NCBI GenBank assembly: GCA_035717365.1
Contig: DASTIS010000007.1
Location: 1-14,066 of the forward strand
DNA length: 14,066 nucleotides
Direction: 5' to 3'
From: 66-474 sp035717365
GTDB lineage: Bacteria; Pseudomonadota; Gammaproteobacteria; Xanthomonadales; Rhodanobacteraceae
Translations under genes and position numbers: made by a program
In this document: one piece after another, positions 1 to 7,281 of the stretch
How positions within the stretch are numbered: the first letter of the stretch is position 1
How the letters are laid out: each line of letters opens with the position of its first letter
The notes under the pieces: model-generated
Databases searched by the model: none
The model's input: only the letters and a program-made list of their open reading frames with translations
What the model was told of the DNA's origin: nothing

Positions 1-1
1 G

Positions 2-919
2 CGCGCGGCGAGTGGCACCTTGCCGCATGCCTTGCTGCTGTGCGGGCCCTCCGGGCTCGGCAAACGCGCGCTGGCGGAAGCCTTCGTGCGGGCACGGTTG
101 TGCGAAGCGCCGCGCGAGGGCCACCCCTGCGGAATCTGCCGGAGGTGCAAATTGCTGGCGGCGGGAAGCCACCCGGACCGGATGCGGGTCACGCTGGAGG
201 AAAACCCGAAGACCCACGTGATGCGCAAGGAAATCGTCGTCGATCAGATCCGCGCCTTGTCCGCACGTCTGGCCATGGCGGGTCAGCTCGGTGGATGGCA
301 GGTGGCGGTCCTCGATCCTGCGGATACCATGAATCCGGCGGCGCAGAACGCGTTGCTGAAGACGCTGGAGGAACCCACGCCGGCAAGCCTGATCGTGCTT
401 GTCGCCGACCAACCCGCGCGCCTGAGCGCGACCATCCGCAGTCGCTGCCAACGCCTCGACATCATGGTGCCCGCGCACGTCGATGCCTTCGCCTGGCTGC
501 AAACGCGTGGCGTCGAGCACGCCGAGGCCGCGCTGGCGGCGGCGGGCGGCAATCCGGGCCAGGCGTGGTTGATGGCCGGGCACGGAGGCATGCAGCGGCG
601 CCACGAAGTTGCCAGGGATCTGCTTGCTCTGGCGGCTGGACGTGCGAACGCGCGTGAAATCGGCAAGACCTGGGCCAGTGACGAACCGAAACAACGCCTG
701 GAGCAGGCGGCGCGATTGCTGGAGGGTGCGCTGCGTGCACGTGCCAGCGGCGAGCGTGCGCGCTTCGATCCAGCCTGGGACGACGAGACGCTTGCAATGC
801 GGTTTGCCGACGCCAACCGGCTGCGCTTCCTTTTGAATGGACCCTTGCGCAGCGATCTCGCGGTGTTCGAGTGGCTGGATGGACTGCCGGCGGCGTCGGC
901 ACGGCAAGGCGAACTTTGA
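2..919 (+). CDS. holB: DNA polymerase III subunit delta' (5' end cut by window edge)
   Basis: This is the clamp-loader subunit that works with DnaX and HolA to load the beta sliding clamp during replication. The reading frame is open from the first bases, so the true start lies upstream; the TTG at 20 falls inside the conserved N-terminal strand and is not the start. A Walker A loop reading GPSGLGK lies at 44-64. Four cysteine codons at 101, 128, 137 and 146 form the zinc module of AAA+ clamp-loader subunits. The LLKTLEEP segment is at 353-376 and the Ser-Arg-Cys motif at 440-448. After that come the helical lid and the less conserved collar domain, ending at TGA 917-919. The order and spacing match HolB, and the intact Walker A is a feature that E. 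coli HolB lacks. The C-terminal third is family-typical but weakly conserved. Downstream, pilZ is the usual neighbour, here separated by a deacetylase gene. Identification is confident; only the missing N-terminus is uncertain. Confidence 0.93.
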   Translation, partial: RAASGTLPHALLLCGPSGLGKRALAEAFVRARLCEAPREGHPCGICRRCKLLAAGSHPDRMRVTLEENPKTHVMRKEIVVDQIRALSARLAMAGQLGGWQVAVLDPADTMNPAAQNALLKTLEEPTPASLIVLVADQPARLSATIRSRCQRLDIMVPAHVDAFAWLQTRGVEHAEAALAAAGGNPGQAWLMAGHGGMQRRHEVARDLLALAAGRANAREIGKTWASDEPKQRLEQAARLLEGALRARASGERARFDPAWDDETLAMRFADANRLRFLLNGPLRSDLAVFEWLDGLPAASARQGEL

Positions 920-1021
920 ATCCGGTGCGACGCCGCTGAAATCCCACGAAAGCGGACAGATCCCGGTCAGTGCCGGGTCAAGCTTTCCGCGTCACAATCG
1001 CGCCCCATCCTCGTGCCACTG

Positions 1022-2038
1022 ATGCCGGCGCGCGACCGAAGGACCGCTTGCTTGCGCCTGGAAAGACCGCCCGACCTGTTCGACCCGGAAGCCCTGCTGG
1101 AGCGCCCGGATGCCCGCCTGATGGTGCTGGCGCCGCACCCCGACGACGAATCGCTGGCCGCGGGCGGTTTGATCCAACGGGCGCTTGACCGCGGCGTCGG
1201 GGTCAGCGTGGTGTTCGTCAGCGACGGCGAGAACAACCCCTGGCCACAGCGCGCGCTGGAACGCCGTCTCTGGATCGGCGCCCGCCAGCGCGCCGATTGG
1301 GCCCGCCGCCGCCGGGCCGAAGCCGACGCGGCGCTGGACGCGCTGGGCGGCGAACGCATCCGCGTACACCGCCTCGGTTGGCCCGATGGTGGCGTGACGT
1401 GGATGCTGCTGGAAAAAACCGGCACGATGCTGGCCACGATGCGTGACCTGCTGGAGCGCGAGCGGCCCTCGTTGCTGGTGCTGCCGGACCTGGTCGACCG
1501 CCACCCCGACCACAGCGCCCTGCACGTACTCATGGAAATGGTGTTCCAGGGCATGCCGCGCGAGCCCAAGCCGGAATGCCTGGGTTACGTGCTGCACGGC
1601 TGTTCGCAAGCAGGCGCACCGCGCCGCGCGGTGTTTGTCCTGAACGAAACGGAGCAGGCGCGCAAAAGGCAGGCCATCGAGGCCCACTCCAGCCAGACCG
1701 CACTCAGCGCCCGCCGACTGCGGCGGTTTGCAACGGACACCGAGAGTTTCGTGGCCGGCCTGGATTGCCACGACCGCGTGTCGTCGACCTTGCCCTGGCT
1801 GCCGCCGCGGTCGCTGCGGCGCTGGCTGGCGCTGCTGGTCGTGGACGCCGACGGTGGCGAGAGCGTCAGGCTGGACAGGGTCCGCGACGCAAACCTTTGC
1901 TGGCGCGACGGCAGTCCCGCCGCACGCACGTCGCGCAACCTGCGCCCGCCGTATTACGTCAAGCTGTATTGTCCGCTGCCTTCGCCGTGGGTGTTCGATG
2001 GCTGGGGCTGGTGCCGTTTCGGGGTGCCGCGCGCTTGA
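1022..2038 (+). CDS. PIG-L/LmbE family deacetylase
   Basis: This is a predicted zinc-dependent N-acetyl-sugar deacetylase (PIG-L/LmbE fold, the GlcNAc-PI and MshB/BshB type). Counting from the GTG at 1013, the metal-binding motif His-Pro-Asp-Asp-Glu is at residues 42-46, preceded by a hydrophobic strand. The second family motif, His-Pro-Asp-His-Ser, is at 164-168. The core ends near residue 200, and about 130 further residues, rich in Arg and Trp, form a C-terminal extension that I cannot assign. No signal peptide is visible, so a cytoplasmic enzyme is likely. The start is uncertain: ATG 1022 is chosen over GTG 1013, and neither has a convincing Shine-Dalgarno. The gene lies 102 bp after holB and 57 bp before pilZ on the same strand, so co-transcription is possible. 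The substrate is unknown: an LPS, exopolysaccharide or glycan precursor is plausible, and a small-molecule thiol pathway is less likely without partner genes. Confidence 0.85.
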   Translation: MPARDRRTACLRLERPPDLFDPEALLERPDARLMVLAPHPDDESLAAGGLIQRALDRGVGVSVVFVSDGENNPWPQRALERRLWIGARQRADWARRRRAEADAALDALGGERIRVHRLGWPDGGVTWMLLEKTGTMLATMRDLLERERPSLLVLPDLVDRHPDHSALHVLMEMVFQGMPREPKPECLGYVLHGCSQAGAPRRAVFVLNETEQARKRQAIEAHSSQTALSARRLRRFATDTESFVAGLDCHDRVSSTLPWLPPRSLRRWLALLVVDADGGESVRLDRVRDANLCWRDGSPAARTSRNLRPPYYVKLYCPLPSPWVFDGWGWCRFGVPRA

Positions 2039-2095
2039 CCGCAGCAGGGCGGTGCCGGCAAGCTGGCGCCCGCCGGAAAACGAGGACGAACGACG

Positions 2096-2464
2096 ATGGC
2101 AGCAAAGGGTGGTGCGGGCGGCATGGGCAGTCAGGGCATCCTGCCGGTCGTCATCAAGGACAAGAACACCCTGTACCAGTCCTACATGTCGTTCGTGCAG
2201 GGCGGCGGCCTGTTCGTGCCGACCAACAAGCGTTACAACCTCGGCGACGAGGTGTTCCTGCTGCTGACCCTTCCCGAAGAAACCGAGCGCGTGGCAACCA
2301 CCGGGCGAGTCGTGTGGATCACGCCAATCGCTGCACAGGGCAACCGCCCGGCAGGGATCGGCGTGCAGTTCACCGAAAATGCCGATGGCGACAACGCGCG
2401 CACCAAGATCGAAACGCTGCTGGCGGGATTGCAGGGGGGCAACAAGCCCACCCATACCATGTGA
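2096..2464 (+). CDS. pilZ: Type IV pilus assembly protein PilZ
   Basis: This 122-residue protein closely resembles the founding PilZ needed for type IV pilus biogenesis and twitching. The diagnostic stretches are IKDKNTLYQSYM near the N-terminus, GGGLFVPTNKRYNLGDEVFL in the middle, and GRVVWITP...QGNRPAGIGVQF. The c-di-GMP signature of most PilZ domains, an N-terminal RxxxR plus (D/N)xSxxG, is absent; the equivalent strand reads QGGGLFVPT. Orthodox PilZ proteins of Pseudomonas and Xanthomonas share this lack and act through protein partners such as PilB and FimX rather than by binding the nucleotide. A GAGG stretch about ten bases upstream supports the ATG at 2096. The gene follows the PIG-L deacetylase by 57 bp and ends 7 bp before the 3' end of a convergent tRNA-Pro gene. 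The tatD gene often found after pilZ is not here. Confidence 0.95.
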   Translation: MAAKGGAGGMGSQGILPVVIKDKNTLYQSYMSFVQGGGLFVPTNKRYNLGDEVFLLLTLPEETERVATTGRVVWITPIAAQGNRPAGIGVQFTENADGDNARTKIETLLAGLQGGNKPTHTM

Positions 2465-2471
2465 TTCGTTT

Positions 2472-2548
2472 TGGTCGGGGAGACAGGATTTGAACCTGCG
2501 ACTTCTACGTCCCGAACGTAGCGCTCTACCAGGCTGAGCTACACCCCG
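2472..2548 (-). tRNA. tRNA-Pro (anticodon CGG)
   Basis: Read on the minus strand this is a 77-nt tRNA with encoded CCA. The acceptor arm begins CGGGGTG and pairs with CTCCCCG before A73-CCA. The D arm is GCTC...GAGC. The anticodon stem CTACG/CGTAG closes the seven-base loop TTCGGGA, giving anticodon CGG. The T loop GTTCAAATC is normal. C1-G72 with A73 and G37 after the anticodon fit bacterial tRNA-Pro. One oddity is a U6-U67 mismatch in the acceptor stem. The 3' end is 7 bp from the stop of the convergent pilZ. This tRNA reads CCG codons, expected to be heavily used in such a GC-rich genome. Confidence 0.96.
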
Positions 2549-2588
2549 ACATGTCGCAACCGGGCAGGCGCCCTGCAGCGAGCCGCAA

Positions 2589-2618
2589 ATGATACTCGGC
2601 GCGGCTTCACGCGCGCAA
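2589..2618 (-). promoter_or_regulatory. Possible sigma-70 promoter for tRNA-Pro
   Basis: On the minus strand a TATCAT -10 box (2594-2589, five of six consensus bases) sits 18 bp after a TTGCGC -35-like hexamer (2618-2613, three of six). It is about 40 bp upstream of the mature tRNA 5' end, a normal leader length. The -35 is weak and the call is by eye only. Confidence 0.4.
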
Positions 2619-2669
2619 GACGGGGGCCGGCGCTGCTAATCTTGTGGCTTTGGCTTGCGAGATCGACCC

Positions 2670-4064
2670 ATGGCCCGGATCATGCCCCGCACCATGCCCG
2701 GTGTGCTGGAACTGCTGCCGCGCGAACAGATCGCGTTCCAGTCGATGCTGGATGTGACCCGGCGCGGTTTCGAGGTGTACGGGTTCGTTCCAGTCGAGAC
2801 GCCGGCGATCGAGTTCAGCGACATCCTGCTGACCAAGAGCGGCGGCGAGACCGAACGTCAGGTTTACTTCGTGCAATCGACCGGTTCGCTGGAAAAGCCC
2901 GGGCAACCCGAGCATGCGCTGCGCTTCGACCTGACCGTGCCGTTGGCGCGCTACGTGGCCGAGCACGAGCGCGACCTCGCATTTCCCTTCCGGCGCTACC
3001 AGATGCAGCGCGTGTATCGCGGCGAGCGCGCCCAGCGAGGGCGCTTCCGCGAGTTCTGGCAATGCGACATTGACGTGATCGGCAAGGATTCGCTGTCGAT
3101 TCGTTACGACGCCGAGATTCCGGCCGTGATCCACGCGGTGTTCTGCGCGCTCGACGTCGGTGCGTTCACGATTTGGCTCAACAACCGCAAGTTGATGCGC
3201 GGATTCTTCGAGGGGCTGGGCATTGACGACGGCGAGCGCCAGATGCTGGTACTGCGCGAAGTGGACAAGCTCGACAAGCGCGGCGCCGATCACGTGCACG
3301 GCGCATTGACCGGCGACGCGTTCGGGCTTTCCGCCGATGTCGTCGACAAGGTGCTGCGTTTCGTCGCGGTGCGTTCAACGTCCCTGGCCGACGCGCACGC
3401 GAAGCTGGATTCGCTGGGTCCGGGCAGCGCGACTTTCGAGGAGGGACGTGCGGAACTGCGCGAGGTACTGGACATGGTCGCCGCGTTCGGCGTGCCCGAG
3501 TCGGCGTTCGCGCTGAACCTTTCGATCGCGCGCGGGCTCGATTACTACACCGGCACCGTGTACGAGACCACGTTGAACGAGCATCGCGAAATCGGCTCGA
3601 TCTGTTCAGGCGGCCGGTACGACGACCTGGCAGCCAACTACACGAAGTCCCGGTTGCCCGGGGTCGGGATCTCGATCGGACTGACGCGCCTGTTCTGGCA
3701 GTTGCGCGAAGCGGGCCTGCTCAAGGCATCGGGCAGTACGGTACAGGTGCTGGTCACGCTGATGGACGACGCGCACTTGAATGAATGCCTCACGATCGCA
3801 ACGGAGCTGCGCGCCGCCGGCATCGCCACCGAAGTTGCGCTGGAGGGTGGCAAACTCGGCAGGCAACTGAAGTATGCCGATCGCGCCGGCATCCGTTTGG
3901 CGGTGGTGGCCGGCGAGGACGAACTTTCGCGCGGCGTGCTGGCCGTCAAGGACTTGCGGCGCGGCGACCAGATCGAAGTGCCACGTGCGGGCCTCGTCCA
4001 GGCGTTGCAGGCGATCTTGGCGCAGGATCCGGCTGGTCCAGCTGGCAGGTCCCCACCCTCCTGA
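2670..4064 (+). CDS. hisS: Histidyl-tRNA synthetase
   Basis: This class II synthetase charges tRNA-His. The 464-residue product (from ATG 2670) has the usual order. The N-terminal segment runs PGVLELLPREQIAF and then LLTKSGGETERQVYF. The motif 2 region is RRYQMQRVYRGERAQRGRFREF. The histidine-binding loop ARGLDYYTGTVYE is followed by CSGGRYDDLA, and motif 3 reads GVGISIGLTRL. A C-terminal anticodon-binding domain begins near VQVLVTLMDD. From memory the sequence is strikingly similar to Xanthomonas HisRS, which is the main taxonomic hint in this window. A TTG at 2655 is in frame, but ATG 2670 fits the family N-terminus better. The gene diverges from tRNA-Pro and is followed by a repeat element and then, on the same strand, a histidine-ammonia-lyase-like gene. 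It is a housekeeping enzyme and looks intact. Confidence 0.97.
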   Translation: MARIMPRTMPGVLELLPREQIAFQSMLDVTRRGFEVYGFVPVETPAIEFSDILLTKSGGETERQVYFVQSTGSLEKPGQPEHALRFDLTVPLARYVAEHERDLAFPFRRYQMQRVYRGERAQRGRFREFWQCDIDVIGKDSLSIRYDAEIPAVIHAVFCALDVGAFTIWLNNRKLMRGFFEGLGIDDGERQMLVLREVDKLDKRGADHVHGALTGDAFGLSADVVDKVLRFVAVRSTSLADAHAKLDSLGPGSATFEEGRAELREVLDMVAAFGVPESAFALNLSIARGLDYYTGTVYETTLNEHREIGSICSGGRYDDLAANYTKSRLPGVGISIGLTRLFWQLREAGLLKASGSTVQVLVTLMDDAHLNECLTIATELRAAGIATEVALEGGKLGRQLKYADRAGIRLAVVAGEDELSRGVLAVKDLRRGDQIEVPRAGLVQALQAILAQDPAGPAGRSPPS

Positions 4065-4069
4065 CGTCG

Positions 4070-4225
4070 GTCATTCCGCTTTGGCGCGACCATTGGGAAG
4101 AGTTGTGCGACTGAGAACAACAATGGATGATTCGCCGCATCCTGCGTCTCACCCTGCGGGCCATCGGCTGTGCCGATGTTCGCTTCGGCATCCTGCCTTC
4201 GCAGTCCCGCTTGCGCGGGAATGAC
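4070..4225. repeat. MITE-like intergenic repeat with inverted ends and competing hairpins
   Basis: The hisS-to-lyase gap is filled by a roughly 156 bp element bounded by GTCATTCC (4070-4077) and its exact complement GGAATGAC (4218-4225). Near the right end is a 6-bp palindromic stem TCCCGC/GCGGGA (4205-4220). This resembles the widespread proteobacterial 'GTCATTCCCGCG...GCGGGAA' intergenic repeats. Inside, GCCGAT (4172-4177) can pair with ATCGGC (4163-4168), while the overlapping TGCCGA (4171-4176) can instead pair with TCGGCA (4185-4190), so two hairpins are mutually exclusive. There is no T-tract, so it is not a classical intrinsic terminator. It ends about 23 bp before the lyase ATG and would be transcribed if hisS reads through. 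Confidence 0.6.
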
Positions 4226-4248
4226 GGCACTATGGGATTGATGGTTTC

Positions 4249-6141
4249 ATGATCGACAAACGAATCAAGCTGGATGGCAGCCACCTCTCGCGTGCCGACG
4301 TGGTTGCCGTTGCGCGGCAGGGTGCGACGGTCGAACTCGATCCAGCGCAATTGCAGAAGGTGCAATGCGCTGCCGACTTCATCGCCGAAAAGGTGCGCTG
4401 TGGTGAACCGATCTATGGGGTGACCACCGGTTTCGGCAGCAACGCCGACAAGTTGCTCGGCGCGCACCGTGCGCGAGACGAACTGCCGGGCGGCAACCCC
4501 GGGTCGCGCAACGGAACGCTGCCCGAAGAACTGCAGCACAACCTGATCATCACCCACGCGGTTTGCGTGGGCGAGCCGCTGGGCACCGAAGTTGTGCGCG
4601 CCATGCTGGTAATCCGCATCAATACCCTGATGCGTGGGCACTCCGGGATCCGCGTGCAGACGTTGAAAGCGCTGGTCGAGTTGCTGAATCGCGGCGTCGT
4701 GCCGGTGGTGCCCGCGAAGGGCTCGGTGGGCGCGAGCGGCGACCTGGCGCCACTGTCGCATTTGGCGATCGTGCTGCTGGGCGGCGGCGAAGCATTCGTT
4801 GAAGGCGAACGTCTGCCCGGCGCCGAAGCCCTGAAGCGTGCCGGCCTCGCGCCCATCGAGCTCTCCTTCAAGGAAGGGCTTGCGCTCAACAACGGCACGG
4901 CGCAGATGCTGGCGACGGCGGTGCTGGTACTGGACGAACTCGAATATCTGCTCGGCGTCGCCGACCTTGCCGCGGCGATGACGCTGGACGCGTTCGCGGG
5001 GCGCAGCGGCGCGCTGCGCGAGGAAGTCCATGCACTGCGTCCACATCCCGGGCAGGTCGCTGCGGCCGCGCACGTGCGCGAGCTGCTGCGGAATTCGACC
5101 TTGATCGACATCCCGTACCACCTCGTGCCGCGCTTCCGCACCTGGACGGCGCAGGCTTGGACCACGCCGGAAGACCAGGCGCTGTCGTTCGACATCCGCT
5201 GGGAGTGGGTGCCGGCCGACAAGCGCCACGGCCGCGAGGCGTTCTACCAGCGCTTCCTGCCGTTTCGGGGCGGGAAGAAGCACCAGCCGCAGGACGCCTA
5301 CTGCCTGCGCTGCATGCCGCAGGTGCACGGTGCGGTGCGCGATGCGTGGGCGCAGGCCTCCCGCGTGATCGACATCGAATTGAACGCGGTCACCGACAAC
5401 CCGTTGATTTTTCCGGATGCCGAAGGCGCGCAGCATATCGAGGAGCAAGTGGTTTCCGCCGGACACTTCCACGGCATGCCGCTGGCGCTGGCCATGAGCT
5501 ACGTCAAGGCCGCGACCCCGGTGCTCGCGTCGATTTCGGAACGCCGCCTCAACAAGCTCGTCGATTCGGCAACCAGCGATGGGCTGCCGGCGTTCCTGAC
5601 CGGCGACGAGGATGGCACCGACTCGGGTTTCATGATCGTGCAATACACCGCCGCGGCGCTGGTGAACGACCTGGCCACGCGCGCGCACCCGGCCAGCGTG
5701 TATTCGATCCCCACCAGCGCCAACGCCGAAGACCATGTCTCGATGGGTGCCAACGAGGCGCGCCAGGTCCTGGACATGATGGGCGACCTTTCGGATGTGC
5801 TGGCACTGGAGCTGTACACCGCGGCGCAGGCGCTCGACTATCGCAACGAGATGCTGAATGCGGCGCGGCGGCTCGCCGCTTCAGGTGGCTGGCAGGCGCT
5901 GGCCGCCAAGGTCGACAATCCGCCGCCCGAGGGGCACCCGCAGCGCGCGCAGTTCGAGGCCGAAGTCCGGACGCTCGCCAGCCAGCTCGCCGGCTCGGAA
6001 GCGTTCCATCCCGGCGATGCCGTGCGCACGGCCCACGATCTCCTGCGCGAATCGATTGCCTTCATGCATCGCGACCGCGCCATGCAGCACGACGTGGCCG
6101 CGGCGTGCCGGTTGGTGCGCGAACGGGCGTACGGGGTCTGA
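4249..6141 (+). CDS. MIO-type aromatic amino acid ammonia-lyase (histidine ammonia-lyase-like), enlarged
   Basis: This 630-residue enzyme belongs to the HAL/PAL/TAL lyase and aminomutase superfamily. The self-forming MIO cofactor triad Ala-Ser-Gly is at 162-164 within GSVGASGDLAPLSH. Tyr56 lies in YGVTTGFG, Asn215 in LNNGTA, Gln348/Tyr351/Arg354 in QDAYCLRC, and Phe407 in HFHG. The selectivity pair is Thr102-His103, close to the Ser-His of histidine lyases rather than the His-Leu or Phe-Leu of tyrosine and phenylalanine lyases. This favours histidine-like substrates, but only by inference. HutH is usually about 510 residues. The extra length is an insertion of about 50 residues between Leu280 and Gln348, rich in Trp, Arg and Lys, plus a shorter one around residues 70-90. 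The usual Gln of the Asn-Gln-Glu motif is Ala493 (Asn492, Glu494). No hutU, hutI or hutG is nearby. Alternatives are an aromatic lyase for a pigment or an aminomutase. A weak GGGA about 11 bases upstream supports the start. Confidence 0.88.
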   Translation: MIDKRIKLDGSHLSRADVVAVARQGATVELDPAQLQKVQCAADFIAEKVRCGEPIYGVTTGFGSNADKLLGAHRARDELPGGNPGSRNGTLPEELQHNLIITHAVCVGEPLGTEVVRAMLVIRINTLMRGHSGIRVQTLKALVELLNRGVVPVVPAKGSVGASGDLAPLSHLAIVLLGGGEAFVEGERLPGAEALKRAGLAPIELSFKEGLALNNGTAQMLATAVLVLDELEYLLGVADLAAAMTLDAFAGRSGALREEVHALRPHPGQVAAAAHVRELLRNSTLIDIPYHLVPRFRTWTAQAWTTPEDQALSFDIRWEWVPADKRHGREAFYQRFLPFRGGKKHQPQDAYCLRCMPQVHGAVRDAWAQASRVIDIELNAVTDNPLIFPDAEGAQHIEEQVVSAGHFHGMPLALAMSYVKAATPVLASISERRLNKLVDSATSDGLPAFLTGDEDGTDSGFMIVQYTAAALVNDLATRAHPASVYSIPTSANAEDHVSMGANEARQVLDMMGDLSDVLALELYTAAQALDYRNEMLNAARRLAASGGWQALAAKVDNPPPEGHPQRAQFEAEVRTLASQLAGSEAFHPGDAVRTAHDLLRESIAFMHRDRAMQHDVAAACRLVRERAYGV

Positions 6142-6189
6142 TCGTCTCCCGTTTCCGATTCGACTGTTGTCAGCGTAGCGAGCGACACT

Positions 6190-7281
6190 TCAAGTTGAAT
6201 CAGGGATCAGCTTTTGCAGTGCATCGGCATCGGCGGTCAAGGCAGCAAACAGTGCGAACTGATTGCGCGAGCGCTCGAGATTGTGCGTGGGGTGGGTGAT
6301 GCGGAAGTAGCGGTCGCCGTCGAGGTAATCGGTGAGGAAACGCAGGCCGATCACGCCGGTGACCAGTCGTGCCGCGAAGACCAGGTTGTCGCGTTCGAGT
6401 GGCGTCAGCAACGCCCCGCAACCTTCGATGTAGCCGCGTGCGAGCGCGGCGAAGTGGTCGTGTCGGACTTCAACGCGTGCGACGTCGGTCGAGTCTTCCG
6501 GCACCGGGCTCAGCATGGTACGCGCCATGTCGCCGAAGTCGAACAGGGGCGTTCCGGGCATCACGGTGTCAAGGTCGACCACGCAGATCGCGCGGTGGTC
6601 CGCGTCGAACAGAAGATTGTTCAATTTGCAGTCGTTGTGGGTAATGCGCCATGGCAGCCGGGCATCGAGCAGGGTTCGCCAGTGCGCCAGCAGTTCCTCG
6701 AACGCGAGCGCGGCTTCGCATTCCGGGCGGGCATCGGCCGCGCGCTGGACGCGATTGGCTTCGAGTGCGGCGCGGAATGTCGTGAACCGTGCGATCGGAT
6801 CGTGGAAGTGGGGGATGACCTCGCCGACAGCGGCGTGGTCCAGGTCCCCGAGCGCCGCCGCGAAGGCGCCGAAGCCGCGGCCCGCTTCGAAAGTGAGCGC
6901 CGGGTCGTCCGCGATTTCGAAGGTGCGGGTGTCTGGGACGTGGTCGTACATGCGCCACCAGGTTTTGTCCGCCAGCACCGCCGCGGGCCCGCCCGCCAGG
7001 GTCGGCACCAGTTCGAGGACGGAGTAGTCGTAGTGGCCTGCGGCGCGCTTGTGGCCCAGGTGCGCGGTCACCGCGTGGCAGTTGCGCATCACCATGCCGG
7101 GATCGCGGAAAACGTGGGCATTGAGGCATTGCATGACCCGCTTGCGACCGTCGTCTTGCATCAGCAGCGTGCGATTGATCAATCCGTTGCCGAGCAGGGA
7201 GAAACGCGCGCGGGGACTCAGTCCCCAGGCGTTGGCAAGCCCGGCACGGGTCGCTGGCTCAAGGTCGATCAGATCGTTCAT
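6190..7281 (-). CDS. APH-fold sugar kinase, N-acetylhexosamine 1-kinase (NahK)-like
   Basis: This 363-residue phosphotransferase of the aminoglycoside-phosphotransferase/choline-kinase fold is about the size of B. longum NahK (359). The N-lobe has a nucleotide-loop-like GNGLINRT (31-38) and a VMQCLN strand (49-54), followed by HVFRDPGMVMRN, all typical of the NahK group. The catalytic segment His215-Asn-Asp217-Cys-Lys-Leu-Asn-Asn222 carries the Brenner catalytic Asp and metal-binding Asn. The metal-binding Asp236 follows in VVDLDTVMPG, then LFDFGD (246-251). The predicted reaction is ATP-dependent phosphorylation of a free sugar, possibly at C1. It is the last gene of the minus-strand operon; its ATG overlaps the nucleotidyltransferase stop as ATGA (7281-7278), implying translational coupling and a joint pathway. 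It ends 48 bp from the stop of the convergent lyase. Methylthioribose kinase shares the fold, so that role was considered in this salvage operon, but the motifs fit NahK better. The substrate is unproven. Confidence 0.82.
   Translation of the reverse strand: MNDLIDLEPATRAGLANAWGLSPRARFSLLGNGLINRTLLMQDDGRKRVMQCLNAHVFRDPGMVMRNCHAVTAHLGHKRAAGHYDYSVLELVPTLAGGPAAVLADKTWWRMYDHVPDTRTFEIADDPALTFEAGRGFGAFAAALGDLDHAAVGEVIPHFHDPIARFTTFRAALEANRVQRAADARPECEAALAFEELLAHWRTLLDARLPWRITHNDCKLNNLLFDADHRAICVVDLDTVMPGTPLFDFGDMARTMLSPVPEDSTDVARVEVRHDHFAALARGYIEGCGALLTPLERDNLVFAARLVTGVIGLRFLTDYLDGDRYFRITHPTHNLERSRNQFALFAALTADADALQKLIPDST

Noticed and set aside
992..2455. Minus-strand open frame of 487 codons
   Set aside because: It lies antisense to the well-supported deacetylase and pilZ genes and shows no recognisable domain; a GC-rich shadow frame.
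3946..5736. Minus-strand open frame of 596 codons
   Set aside because: It runs antisense through hisS, the repeat and the lyase; His/Arg-rich without motifs, so a shadow.
4249..6141. Standard histidine utilisation operon
   Set aside because: No urocanase, imidazolonepropionase or HutC-type regulator is present, and the protein is far longer than HutH.
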